Of a DNA stretch of 15,208 nucleotides, positions 1 to 6,858 are shown piece by piece. Source of the DNA: Deltaproteobacteria bacterium (GTDB taxonomy: Bacteria > Desulfobacterota > Desulfobacteria > Desulfobacterales > C00003060); contig JAFDGP010000045.1 of NCBI GenBank assembly GCA_019309245.1, positions 8,724 through 23,931 of the forward strand, written 5' to 3'. The notes beneath the pieces are model-generated. The model was given only the letters and a program-made list of their open reading frames with translations. It did no database searches and had not been told where the DNA came from. Each line of letters starts with the position of its first letter. Position 1 is the first letter of the stretch. The translations under genes and the position numbers were made by a program.

Positions 1-339
1 CAGCTTGGCTTCTTCCGGGTTGTCTCCCACGGCCTCCTCGTGGCATTCCGTGCAGCGTGCCAGTTTCGGGATCCCTGAATAACTGCCGTCTTCCCGAAAA
101 AAATGGCACCCCTCACACTCGCCCACTTCTTCTGCGTGAAGCTTGTGGTTAAAGTCGATGGGCTGTTTCTTTTCGGAATAAAGCAGCTTGGGAAACACAA
201 TCCATCCCACAAACAGGGATGCTGCGAAAGCGACAAGAAAGGCGCCGAAAGGAAGGAGAAAGCGCCAATTGGACTTCTGATCGTCATCCGTGACCTTTGC
301 GTATTCCACTACCTGTTGTTCCTCTGCTGTTGTGCTCAT
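1..339 (-). CDS. qrcA: Membrane-anchored multihaem cytochrome c, QrcA-like (partial, C-terminus beyond window)
   Basis: The first 113 residues of a minus-strand gene run off the left edge. A short cytoplasmic N-terminus is followed by one membrane segment at about residues 25-50 (WRFLLPFGAFLVAF onward). Next comes a periplasmic part with two c-type haem sites, CEGCH (75-79) and CTECH (96-100), and a likely distal haem ligand in the FNHKLH stretch (63-68). This layout fits QrcA, the haem subunit of the Qrc menaquinone reductase complex. In sulfate reducers that complex passes electrons from periplasmic hydrogenases and formate dehydrogenases, via cytochrome c3, to the menaquinone pool. Full QrcA has six haems, of which only two are visible. 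The ATG at 337-339 follows a GGAG motif at good spacing, and a promoter lies upstream. Another membrane-bound multihaem cytochrome (for example an ActA-type subunit) is possible. Genes for QrcB, C and D just left of the window would settle it. Confidence 0.72.
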   Translation of the reverse strand, partial: MSTTAEEQQVVEYAKVTDDDQKSNWRFLLPFGAFLVAFAASLFVGWIVFPKLLYSEKKQPIDFNHKLHAEEVGECEGCHFFREDGSYSGIPKLARCTECHEEAVGDNPEEAKL

Positions 340-500
340 GGAAACTCCAAAACGGGATAAGTTTTAAGAAAGTGTCGTGCCCTTAAGACCGTTGATTGAA
401 AAGGACGCTCAACAGCGCCCCGCCTCTTAACAAGGCCGCCATGCTTGATCAACCAACAAAATAAGGATTGCAAAGGCTTGGCCTCCAAAAAAGTATTGAT

Positions 501-529
501 CCCATAACCTGATGTCTCGGTTTTGTCAA
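501..529 (-). promoter_or_regulatory. Candidate sigma70 promoter for the qrcA-like gene
   Basis: On the minus strand a perfect TTGACA (524-529) is followed after exactly 17 bases by TATGGG (501-506). The -10 box matches the consensus only in its first three bases. The predicted start leaves a leader of about 155 bases before the ATG at 339. Nothing else in 340-643 looks like a gene. Confidence 0.4.
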
Positions 530-555
530 GGGAAAATCACATCCTACGACCAAAG

Positions 556-573
556 GGGCGGGCAAGTCCGCCC
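556..573 (-). terminator. GC hairpin in the gap after the ATP-grasp gene, possible weak terminator
   Basis: GGGCGG (556-561) pairs with CCGCCC (568-573) across a six-base loop. It lies about 70 bases downstream of the ATP-grasp stop at 644. Neither side has a T-run, so termination, if any, would not be classical intrinsic termination. The rest of 340-643 shows only the qrcA promoter. Confidence 0.22.
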
Positions 574-643
574 ACGGGCACGATGTCATCGCCCGAAAAT
601 GCTGGATTCATCCATGAAAGAAACTCTGAAATTATAAGAGGGG

Positions 644-1387
644 TTATGCCCGGGCCGCTCTGTCCAGGAGGTCCGCCTTGAGCGCATCCAGGTCGACTCG
701 GCTGATCCGAGCGCCCTTTAGTCCACCGTTTAAGGAGATCTCCGACAGATAGGTCCGGCCGTCAGGAACGACCAGAAGATCAAGATGGGCGTAGGGGAAT
801 TTGCCCCGCTCCATAACAGTGCGACAGAGCGCGAGCTGGGTGTGATTGATCGCAAAGGGCTTGCCAATTCCTCCTGCGGCAAGATTCATCCTGAAATTAT
901 AGGGATTCTCTCGGGTATAGGCTTCATGATAGTCGCCCGCGATGATGACGCGCACGTCCACATAGTCTGTTAAAAACGGTTGCACGACGAAAGGGTATTG
1001 GGCCGGATGAAAAGAGGCCTGGTTGTAAACCGCTTCAATGCCGTCCCATCTGTGAATGCCAAAACCGCAATGCAAATGATCTTCTTTAGTGACCACCGCG
1101 CCGATACCCTGTTGCGCATAGGTATTTACGGCTGCCATTAAGTCCGCCCGCCTGTTAATCACCAGTGTGTGGGGAATCATCCATTGCCGGAAGACATAAG
1201 CCTGATAAACCTTTGAGCCACTCAGGATCTGGGACACAGCGGACGGCAACACCCGAACCCCTCTTTCGGTAAGGTCTAGCAAGATCCCGGGTTTCAAGTG
1301 CTTAAAGCCCAGGATCCCGACAAAGCAGTCTCCTGGACCCAGCTGATCGTATTGGGCCTTCAGCTCTCGATTCGAACGAATGATCAT
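644..1387 (-). CDS. ATP-grasp (RimK/glutathione-synthetase-like) ligase domain protein
   Basis: A 247-residue protein whose C-terminal two thirds looks like an RimK-type ATP-grasp fold. The segment NPYNFRMNLAAGG (161-173) matches the substrate and ATP loop of the RimK group. YAHLDLLV (199-206), followed by YLSEISLNGGLKGA (213-226), supplies the acidic and Asn residues (E216, N220) expected to bind Mg-ATP. ATP-grasp enzymes of this group join a carboxylate to an amine through an acyl phosphate. The substrate cannot be read from the sequence. No signal peptide or membrane segment is seen, so it should be cytoplasmic. Its ATG overlaps the TGA of ddl (ATGA, 1384-1387), so the two are almost certainly co-translated, which suggests a role near cell-wall peptide or D-amino-acid metabolism. 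It is shorter than full RimK (about 300 residues) and its N-terminal domain is weakly recognisable. Confidence 0.75.
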   Translation of the reverse strand: MIIRSNRELKAQYDQLGPGDCFVGILGFKHLKPGILLDLTERGVRVLPSAVSQILSGSKVYQAYVFRQWMIPHTLVINRRADLMAAVNTYAQQGIGAVVTKEDHLHCGFGIHRWDGIEAVYNQASFHPAQYPFVVQPFLTDYVDVRVIIAGDYHEAYTRENPYNFRMNLAAGGIGKPFAINHTQLALCRTVMERGKFPYAHLDLLVVPDGRTYLSEISLNGGLKGARISRVDLDALKADLLDRAARA

Positions 1388-2322
1388 CCTTTTTTGTCTT
1401 CCAGAGCAAGCGTAATCAGGCGATCCAGCAGCTTGTCAAATGCCATCCCTGCGGTTTTTGCGGCCAGGGGAAATAAACTGACCGGTGTCATCCCGGGAAT
1501 CGTATTGGTCTCCAGCACATAGATAGTCTCTCCGCCCACAATCATGTCCGTGCGACTGTACCCCCGGCAACACAGGGCCTGATGGGCCCGTTCGGCAATG
1601 CGTTGGGCCCGTTCGGCCACAGAAGCGCTGATGCGGGCGGGACAAATTTCCTGCGTGGCCCCGGGCTGGTACTTGGCCTCATAATCAAAAAAACCAAATT
1701 CCGATCCAGGGACGATCTCTACGATTGGAAGTGTCTCCAGCACATCATTTCCCAGGACCGCACCTGTGATTTCCGGCCCTTTAATAAAGGCCTCGATCAT
1801 TACATCCCGGTCATAGCCAAAGGCACGTTCCACGGCTTCAACCAGGGCCTCAGGGCCGGACACAATGCTGGTGCCGATGCTCGACCCCCCATGCCTCGGT
1901 TTGACGATGACCGGGGTGCCCAGGCGTTTTCCCAGACCGTCCACATCAATCGGTTGGCCACGAACCAGCATTTCAAAAGGCGGCACGCTCAAGCCGGCCT
2001 CCCGGTAAATCCGCTTGGAGGCCCACTTGTCCATGGCAAGCGCACTGCCCAGGACCCCGGAGCCCTGATAGGGAATCCCAAGCAGGTCCAGCAGCCCCTG
2101 TACCGTGCCGTCCTCTCCATAGGGACCGTGAAGCACCAGAAAGGCCACATCAATCATTGCCGCGTCCGCCACAAGTCGTGCCAGATCGGTCGCCGGATCA
2201 TAGCGCGTCACCTCATATTTGGCCCTATCCAGGGCCTTGAACACCTCGTCTCCGCCGCTAAGAGAAACTTCCCGTTCACTGGACTTGCCGCCGGCCAAAA
2301 GGGCCACCTTGACTTTGCTCAT
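1384..2322 (-). CDS. ddl: D-alanine--D-alanine ligase
   Basis: A 312-residue cytoplasmic ATP-grasp ligase that joins two D-Ala molecules with ATP for the peptidoglycan stem peptide. Family landmarks appear in order: VALLAGGKSSEREVSL (6-21) with the catalytic Glu (E17); LHGPYGEDGTVQGLL (64-78); GIPYQGSGVLGSALAMDK (82-99); the ATP loop VIVKPRHGGSSIGT (138-151); DYEAKY (213-218), with Tyr218 at the position that favours D-Ala rather than D-lactate; and LETNTIPGMTP (270-280) with the Mg-binding Glu/Asn. Length is typical for Ddl. The chosen ATG (2322) has AGAGGAAG about seven bases upstream. The frame stays open upstream to 2415, but that extension has no family similarity. The last four bases overlap the ATP-grasp gene. 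The 157-bp gap to the glycosylase gene has no clear promoter, so read-through from 3623 is possible. Confidence 0.95.
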   Translation of the reverse strand: MSKVKVALLAGGKSSEREVSLSGGDEVFKALDRAKYEVTRYDPATDLARLVADAAMIDVAFLVLHGPYGEDGTVQGLLDLLGIPYQGSGVLGSALAMDKWASKRIYREAGLSVPPFEMLVRGQPIDVDGLGKRLGTPVIVKPRHGGSSIGTSIVSGPEALVEAVERAFGYDRDVMIEAFIKGPEITGAVLGNDVLETLPIVEIVPGSEFGFFDYEAKYQPGATQEICPARISASVAERAQRIAERAHQALCCRGYSRTDMIVGGETIYVLETNTIPGMTPVSLFPLAAKTAGMAFDKLLDRLITLALEDKKG

Positions 2323-2479
2323 GATGATCTTCCTCTGAATCAGCCACCGGCGATCGGATTCCGGCCTGCCCACGGAAACGAGACCGGAAACCATACAGCT
2401 TTTTTCAACACCCACCCTGACACACCGGGTTGGATGAAGCTCTCATTGAGTCGCCGACCGAACCGCCGGGCGCAATCCT

Positions 2480-3145
2480 TTACACCTGCCCATCGTTCCA
2501 CCCCCGAGCCGGGCACTCGGTGCATTTGGGATTGCTCTTTCGACAATACAGGTGCCCAAGACGGACCAGAAGGGCATGAAACTCGTTGAACATCGCCACA
2601 TCCGGTTCCAGGCAATCCATAAAGAAGTCCCGGGTTTCGTCGTAAGACGCCTCTTCAGGCAACAGATTGTGCCTGAAAAGGATCCGCTTGGTGTACGCGT
2701 CCACCACAAACGTGGGTTTGTTGCCCGCATACAGAAGGATGCTGTCCGCTGTTTCGGGCCCAATCCCATGAACGCCAAGCAACTGCCCTCTGAGACGGTC
2801 TACATCACGGGCAAAAAGGCGATCCAAGTCCCCGCCGGCTTCCTGAAACAGGAAGGCCAGAAAATGTTTCAGTCGCTTTGCCTTCATGTTGTAATACCCT
2901 GCAGGACGAATCAGGTCAGCCAGAGCCGCAACCGGCAAATCATACAAGACGTCAGCACGCAGGGAGCCGTGATCCTTGAGGTTCGCGATGGCCTTTTCAA
3001 CGTTTCGCCAAGCGGTATTCTGGGTGAGTATCGCGCCGACAACCACTTCAAAGGCGGAATCCCCGGGCCACCAATGACGGGGGCCGAACGCATCATACAA
3101 CCGCTCATAGAGATCCAGCAACCGTTCTTTCCTGTCGGCAGGCAT
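2480..3145 (-). CDS. Endonuclease III-related HhH-GPD DNA glycosylase (MagIII / COG2231-like)
   Basis: A 221-residue DNA repair glycosylase related to endonuclease III. It has the N-terminal signature WWPGDSAFEVVVGAILTQNT (25-44, in which the Gln-Asn of ILTQNT are conserved). The helix-hairpin-helix is LLGVHGIGPETADSILLYA (122-140), and the catalytic Asp is in VVDAYTKR (D149). The Lys that makes Nth a bifunctional lyase is Glu here (E131), as in the MagIII 3-methyladenine glycosylase group, so a monofunctional alkyl-base glycosylase is more likely than a thymine-glycol lyase. Near the end, Cys201-X6-Cys208-X2-Cys211 matches three of the four Nth [4Fe-4S] ligands. The fourth is missing and the chain ends ten residues later. 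The ATG at 3145 shares one base with the DUF1992 stop; an in-frame GTG one codon earlier (3148) is an alternative start. Neither has a strong ribosome site, which fits translational coupling. Confidence 0.85.
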   Translation of the reverse strand: MPADRKERLLDLYERLYDAFGPRHWWPGDSAFEVVVGAILTQNTAWRNVEKAIANLKDHGSLRADVLYDLPVAALADLIRPAGYYNMKAKRLKHFLAFLFQEAGGDLDRLFARDVDRLRGQLLGVHGIGPETADSILLYAGNKPTFVVDAYTKRILFRHNLLPEEASYDETRDFFMDCLEPDVAMFNEFHALLVRLGHLYCRKSNPKCTECPARGWNDGQV

Positions 3146-3522
3146 CACCGTTTATGCGCTGCGAAACGTTCAATCAGCTTTTCCTCATACCGCTGGTTTT
3201 TGTCAAAGGTGACGGGAACCGAACGCATCATATTGAGCTTCATGATAAGATAATTGAGTTTCTTGATCTGCCGATACTTCGCCTTGGTATCCTCCATGTT
3301 GGCAAGAAGATCCTCGACCTGTGAGATCTCTTTTCTGAGGCTGATTTCCGGGGGAACAAATCCGGCATTCTTCAAGATTTTATAGGCAACACGAAGGTCT
3401 TCGGGGACATGAGAATCATCTTCCAGCACCAGGGGCTTGCCCGCGCCTGGCAGATCATCCAGGGCACCGTTGTCAATGGCCTCCCGGATGCGTCTTTCCG
3501 CAATCTTTTCAAAACAGATCAT
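3145..3522 (-). CDS. DUF1992 protein (DnaJ homologue subfamily C member 28 conserved domain)
   Basis: A 125-residue cytoplasmic protein matching the DUF1992 domain (PF09350; E. coli YhdN type). It begins FEKIAERRIREAI (4-16), followed by the hallmark GALDDLPGAGKPL (19-31). Next is a segment with HVPEDLRVAYKILKNAGFVPPEI (38-60), then a predicted coiled-coil helix (about 62-100) and a basic C-terminus. Length is normal for stand-alone bacterial members. The function of this domain is unknown; the name comes from human DNAJC28 and does not imply a J-domain, which is absent here. It is the first gene of a probable operon with the glycosylase, whose start overlaps its stop. A good promoter lies at 3595-3623. 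The ATG has no close Shine-Dalgarno: AAGGAG is about 23 bases upstream, unusually far. Confidence 0.9.
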   Translation of the reverse strand: MICFEKIAERRIREAIDNGALDDLPGAGKPLVLEDDSHVPEDLRVAYKILKNAGFVPPEISLRKEISQVEDLLANMEDTKAKYRQIKKLNYLIMKLNMMRSVPVTFDKNQRYEEKLIERFAAHKR

Positions 3523-3594
3523 GACCGCACGTGCTGAAACGAGAACTCCTTCTCAAGGCTGTAAGCCGGCTGGCGTTTTGCCGAAAGTGGGTTT

Positions 3595-3623
3595 CTTATA
3601 ACCAAAGTCAGGACACCTTGCAA
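3595..3623 (-). promoter_or_regulatory. Sigma70-type promoter for the DUF1992-glycosylase operon
   Basis: On the minus strand TTGCAA (3618-3623, four of six consensus bases) and TATAAG (3595-3600, five of six) are separated by exactly 17 bases. This puts the transcript start near 3588 and gives a leader of about 65 bases. Confidence 0.55.
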
Positions 3624-3743
3624 GGCCTTTGAGAGCAACGCCATCAACCGCGCCTTGTCCATAGGATCCCCGGCATTGGCACAAAAGATCCCGCCAGCCC
3701 CACCGGGATGACTTCGTTTCGTGCCGTGGGGCCCAAATCCACC

Positions 3744-3865
3744 GCCAAAAAAACGAAGATCGGACTCTTATGGTATGATTGCAGTGTGTTGAACAAAAAC
3801 GCTGGTTGAAACCCTTCACTTGGCTTCAGCGTGGGCAGATCCATTTTGATCTTCGTTTTTTTGGC
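3744..3865. repeat. Perfect 18-bp inverted repeat bounding a 122-bp MITE-sized segment
   Basis: The arm GCCAAAAAAACGAAGATC (3744-3761) is repeated exactly, inverted, at 3848-3865, with 86 bp between. An exact 18-bp match in inverted orientation is not expected by chance at this distance. The segment carries no plausible gene, and no target-site duplication is evident outside the arms. It could be a small non-autonomous mobile element, a deletion remnant of an insertion sequence, or a structured transcript end (one arm ends in seven T residues). The evidence does not decide. Confidence 0.55.
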
Positions 3866-3906
3866 CCTTCGGGGATGCCGATTTTACCGGATCTGCTTTC
3901 TTTGTT

Positions 3907-3947
3907 GGTGGGCGCTTGAAGTACAACAGTACGTCGGCACGCCCACC
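3907..3947. repeat. Inverted repeat GGTGGGCG/CGCCCACC with inner GTAC pair
   Basis: GGTGGGCG (3907-3914) and CGCCCACC (3940-3947) are perfectly complementary. Between them GTAC-AACA-GTAC (3921-3932) can form a second small stem. The unpaired bases between the two stems differ in length, so the fold is a bulged hairpin. It lies about 95 bp upstream of the hydrolase start and could act in its leader or as an operator. Confidence 0.35.
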
Positions 3948-4041
3948 GCCTCGCATCTCCGGCAAACTCGGCAACCGGTGAATCCGGGGGGTTTACCCAC
4001 GGTTAGGTTTTGTGATAACCGTTGGAGCTGGAGGATCTCTC

Positions 4042-4887
4042 ATGACAAAATCGTTACCCGACTACGGCAAGCTAGACCGGCCGAAAATCCTGGATGTCCT
4101 GTTCCATCCCCGTCGTGACCCGTATCCACCGGCCGTTCCACCGGCCGTGGACCATGACATTGAGGTAGACCAAGGTGTTCGAGTCGGGGTCCGGCTGTAC
4201 CCGGCAGAATTCGATCAGGCCCCCAACATCATTTTTTTTCACGGCAACGGAGAAATCGCAGCCGACTATGACACGGTAGGCCCCATCTACAACCGGCGCG
4301 GTCTGAGCCTGCTTGTGGCGGACTATCGGGGATACGGGCGAAGTTCCGGTGTCCCCACGGCCACCACGATGATGCGTGACGCCCATGTGATCTTTGAATG
4401 GGCCCACCGGTGGCTCAGAGCCGGTGGTCACACCGGCCCCATCGTGGTCATGGGCCGTTCGCTGGGAAGCGCATGTGCGCTGGAGGTGGCGGTCGGATAC
4501 CAGGATGACCTCGCAGGGCTTATCCTGGAAAGTGCCTTTGCTCAAACCCTTCCGCTTTTAGATCGCCTTGGGGCGGACACCCAGGCCATGAGCCTGACGG
4601 AGGCTGACGGCTTTCAAAACCTTGAAAAAATCGCTCGAATCACCAAGCCCACCCTCATCATTCACGCCCGGCATGACGAAATCATCCCCGTCATGAGTGC
4701 CGAACTGTTGCAGGTGTACTGTGGGGCACGCAGCAAGGAATTTCACGTGATCCCCGCGGCAGGGCATAACAATATCTTTGTGTACGCTGGCGAATTGTAT
4801 TTCGAGCTGATTCAACGCTTTACCAATCGGCTACAGGGCAAATTCGACAAGCGCTTCTTTCGGAAAACGACGCAACGTAGGCGCTAG
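4042..4887 (+). CDS. Alpha/beta hydrolase (serine hydrolase, COG1073-like)
   Basis: A 281-residue alpha/beta-hydrolase with a complete apparent active site. The oxyanion loop is FFHGNGE (65-71), and YRGYGRSSG (95-103) follows. The nucleophile elbow is MGRSLGS (137-143, Ser140), the acid is in HARHDEIIP (208-216, Asp212), and the base is in AAGHNNIF (239-246, His242). This pattern fits the COG1073 / ABHD13-like group of esterases or peptidases; the substrate cannot be predicted. No signal peptide or membrane segment is visible, so it should be cytoplasmic. The C-terminus is strongly basic (KRFFRKTTQRRR). The ATG at 4042 has GGAGG (4030-4034) seven bases upstream; a start ten codons earlier in the same frame has no ribosome site. 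It is the first of three plus-strand genes, 162 bp ahead of the diguanylate cyclase, and may or may not share its transcript. Confidence 0.9.
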   Translation: MTKSLPDYGKLDRPKILDVLFHPRRDPYPPAVPPAVDHDIEVDQGVRVGVRLYPAEFDQAPNIIFFHGNGEIAADYDTVGPIYNRRGLSLLVADYRGYGRSSGVPTATTMMRDAHVIFEWAHRWLRAGGHTGPIVVMGRSLGSACALEVAVGYQDDLAGLILESAFAQTLPLLDRLGADTQAMSLTEADGFQNLEKIARITKPTLIIHARHDEIIPVMSAELLQVYCGARSKEFHVIPAAGHNNIFVYAGELYFELIQRFTNRLQGKFDKRFFRKTTQRRR

Positions 4888-5049
4888 CAAGCCTTGGTGC
4901 ACAAATCAAGAATTCCTGGATGCGGTCGCTGCTCTCAGCCGTCTGCCCTTCGACATCGTGGCATGTGGCTTGCAGAGTCTTAATGCTTCTGATTTCTTTC
5001 CGATAGCGCGAGGCAGACATTTTCTGATTCCAGACCTTGGTGAGGTTGA

Positions 5050-5949
5050 ATGCGTCTTGCGAAAAACACAAGGCCCCCCGACACGGCCGTAGACAATCAA
5101 AAGCAGTTCCGGCGGCCTGACCCTTCGGCAACCCCGGAACATTGCAGTATCGCACGCATGATGGAAATCTTGAAAAAAAACGGAACCCTCACCGCATGCA
5201 TTGAGTCGGCAGACACCGTTGAACCGGAACTCTTTGTGGTGGTGGCCGATCGACTCTCACCCGAGGAACGCAAAGTCTTGAAGCAAGCCGCCGACATCGT
5301 TGTCTCATCCGGCGATGAACTGGCCAAAAAGGTGGCCAGACTGGAACAAGAAAACCGGCGTCTGCGATCTTTGAGCCTGACGGACGGGCTGACAGGACTT
5401 TACAACTATCGGTTTTTCGTCCGGCAGTTGGAAATCGAGATGGCCAGAAGCAGGCGGTCCGGCCAGCCCTGTTCTCTGGTCATGATCGATCTGGACAATT
5501 TCAAACAGATCAACGACACCCTGGGCCACGACGAAGGCAACCGATATCTGGTCTCTGTGGCCCAAACTATCCTGGATAAACTCAGGCCGACCGATATCTG
5601 CTGTCGATACGGGGGGGACGAATTCGCGGTCATCATGACCGCAACCTATCTCTTTGATGCCAAGCGCATTGCCGAAAGGCTCAGGGAGGCATTGGCGCAA
5701 ATGCCTTCCCCGCACGGGATTGCCTGCTCCGCCAGCCTGGGTCTGGCGGAGTATGATCCCTCATCGGGAAATGAGACGCACTCTCTGGTAAAGGCCGCTG
5801 ACAAGGCCCTGTACAAAGCCAAAAAGGCGGGCAAGAACCGGATTTGCCTGGAGGGCCCGCGCCTGGGCGCAACACGCGACACGGCCGCCGTCACGCCCGA
5901 CGAGAAAGCGGCCCTTTTGTCAAACGAAAAAGGAGGGCAGCACCGGTGA
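5050..5949 (+). CDS. Diguanylate cyclase (single GGDEF domain)
   Basis: A soluble enzyme that makes cyclic di-GMP from two GTP. The GGDEF domain covers about residues 108-275: LTDGLTGLYNYRFF (110-123), the metal site DLDNFKQINDTLGHDEGN (147-164), and the catalytic GGDEF (188-192) intact. The inhibitory I-site RxxD (RPTD, 179-182) lies exactly five residues upstream, so product feedback is expected. The N-terminal 105 residues have no recognised sensor domain and no membrane segment; a short coiled coil (about 89-106) leads into the GGDEF domain, as is common in dimerising cyclases. The first 36 residues look weakly protein-like, so the ATG at 5158 (263 residues) is a possible start. The ATG at 5050 is kept because GAGG lies just upstream. 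The TGA overlaps the GTG of the FlhG-like gene (GTGA), so the two products are made together. Confidence 0.92.
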   Translation: MRLAKNTRPPDTAVDNQKQFRRPDPSATPEHCSIARMMEILKKNGTLTACIESADTVEPELFVVVADRLSPEERKVLKQAADIVVSSGDELAKKVARLEQENRRLRSLSLTDGLTGLYNYRFFVRQLEIEMARSRRSGQPCSLVMIDLDNFKQINDTLGHDEGNRYLVSVAQTILDKLRPTDICCRYGGDEFAVIMTATYLFDAKRIAERLREALAQMPSPHGIACSASLGLAEYDPSSGNETHSLVKAADKALYKAKKAGKNRICLEGPRLGATRDTAAVTPDEKAALLSNEKGGQHR

Positions 5950-6764
5950 CACTGTTAACGAGACCGATCGTAACCGCTATTGCCAGCGGCAAAGGAGGGG
6001 TCGGCAAGACCGTGATCGCCGCCAATCTGGCCGCCTGGCTTGCCGAGCAGGGATACAGGGTCCTGGTGGTGGACTGTGATCTAGGCTTGGCCAACATGGA
6101 CATCCTTCTGGGCATCACACCGGCTCATACCTTGAAGGACGTGGTATTCGGGGATAAGACGATCCATGAGATCATTACTCCTACGGACGCTGGTTTTGAC
6201 CTAATTCCGGCCTGCTCCGGAGTCAAAGAAATGGGACAGTTGATCTATGAAAAAGTCCAGTTGGTCAAAGACACGTTGGAGCCCGTCTTTTCGCAATACG
6301 ATCAGGTATTGCTGGACACCGGTGCCGGCATTTCCGAGGTGGTTCTCCAGTTCAACCTGTTTGCCCAAAAAAACATCATCGTCCTGAACCGGGAACCAAC
6401 CAGCTTGACGGACGCCTATGCTGTAATCAAGGTCATGTCCCAACGCTTCGGGCGCCGTACCTTTGCAATCGTGGTGAACTCCGCAAGGGATGAAAAAGAA
6501 GCCAACCGGCTGTTTACCCATATCAATACCGTGTGCAAGGAGTTTCTCGGCCTTTCGGTTGACTATCTCGGTTATATCGTCCACGACGATGCCGTCCCGC
6601 GCTCGATCATGCGCAGATCGGTCCTGATTCACGACGCCCCGGATTCAAGGGCAACCAAGCGCTGTGCGGCTGTGGCCCGGGCAGTTGTTGATTGGGATCC
6701 CTCAACATGTTATGGGCCTGCAGTATCGCCCGGACAGTCACGCTCCGGGCATGTGGCTGTGTGA
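5946..6764 (+). CDS. FlhG-like MinD/ParA-family ATPase
   Basis: A 272-residue deviant Walker ATPase: P-loop SGKGGVGKT (14-22), VVDCDLGLANMD (41-52) with the switch Asp, and Walker B VLLDTGAGIS (121-130). DTGAGIS and EPTSLTDAYAVIK (150-162) are features of FlhG (YlxH, FleN), which controls flagellar number, rather than MinD, whose loop reads DSPAGIE. The C-terminal part, with LSVDYLGYIVHDDAVPRSI (203-221), also fits FlhG. The last 25 residues have no family similarity. The GTG start (5946) has GGAGGG eight bases upstream (5932-5937) and overlaps the cyclase stop. No flhF or other flagellar gene is nearby, so it may serve c-di-GMP-dependent localisation of another surface structure. A second, non-flagellar ParA-type role cannot be excluded. 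Confidence 0.88.
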   Translation: MTLLTRPIVTAIASGKGGVGKTVIAANLAAWLAEQGYRVLVVDCDLGLANMDILLGITPAHTLKDVVFGDKTIHEIITPTDAGFDLIPACSGVKEMGQLIYEKVQLVKDTLEPVFSQYDQVLLDTGAGISEVVLQFNLFAQKNIIVLNREPTSLTDAYAVIKVMSQRFGRRTFAIVVNSARDEKEANRLFTHINTVCKEFLGLSVDYLGYIVHDDAVPRSIMRRSVLIHDAPDSRATKRCAAVARAVVDWDPSTCYGPAVSPGQSRSGHVAV

Positions 6765-6849
6765 ATCAGCGATTACCGTTAGAACCGGCAGCATGAAGCC
6801 CCTCCCTCGAAGGGACCCCGATCCCAACATTTTTCCGGGTGTCGCTGAT
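6765..6849. repeat. Inverted repeat filling the gap between two convergent genes
   Basis: ATCAGCGA (6765-6772) starts right after the FlhG-like stop, and its exact complement TCGCTGAT lies at 6842-6849, ten bases before the end of the opposing gene. Inside, TCCCT-CGA-AGGGA can form a small stem. Together they could make a long-armed structure that ends transcription from both sides, but no strong T-run is present. Confidence 0.3.
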
Positions 6850-6858
6850 AAAGGATGT

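Larger units (their letters stand above)
3523..4041. other. Gene-free interval of about 520 bp, rich in inverted repeats
   Basis: No convincing gene is seen on either strand between the DUF1992 gene and the hydrolase. Short open frames here have no ribosome site, no family similarity, and cross one another and the repeats. The interval holds the minus-strand promoter (3595-3623). It also holds a GCCCCAC/GTGGGGC inverted pair (3697-3703 / 3726-3732), the perfect 18-bp inverted repeat (3744-3865) and the GGTGGGCG/CGCCCACC pair (3907-3947). The promoter of the hydrolase should lie in the right part but no good -35/-10 pair was found. Confidence 0.6.

Noticed and set aside
1582..2589. A 335-codon plus-strand open frame
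   Set aside because: It is antisense to ddl, whose motifs are unmistakable, and has no ribosome site or family similarity; such mirror frames arise from the codon bias of the real gene.
2552..3253. A 233-codon plus-strand open frame
   Set aside because: Antisense shadow of the glycosylase and DUF1992 genes, with no recognisable domain.
3907..3947. Integron attC site or REP element
   Set aside because: The inverted repeat lacks the attC core-site patterns (RYYYAAC and GTTRRRY), there are no cassette-like genes, and no second copy is in the window.
3553..4118. Several short frames on both strands in the repeat-rich interval
   Set aside because: They overlap each other, run through the inverted repeats, and lack ribosome sites and protein-like composition.
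4820..5155. A 111-codon minus-strand frame across the hydrolase/cyclase gap
   Set aside because: It overlaps the end of the hydrolase and the start of the cyclase, and has no ribosome site and no family match. The gap of 162 bp is better read as non-coding.
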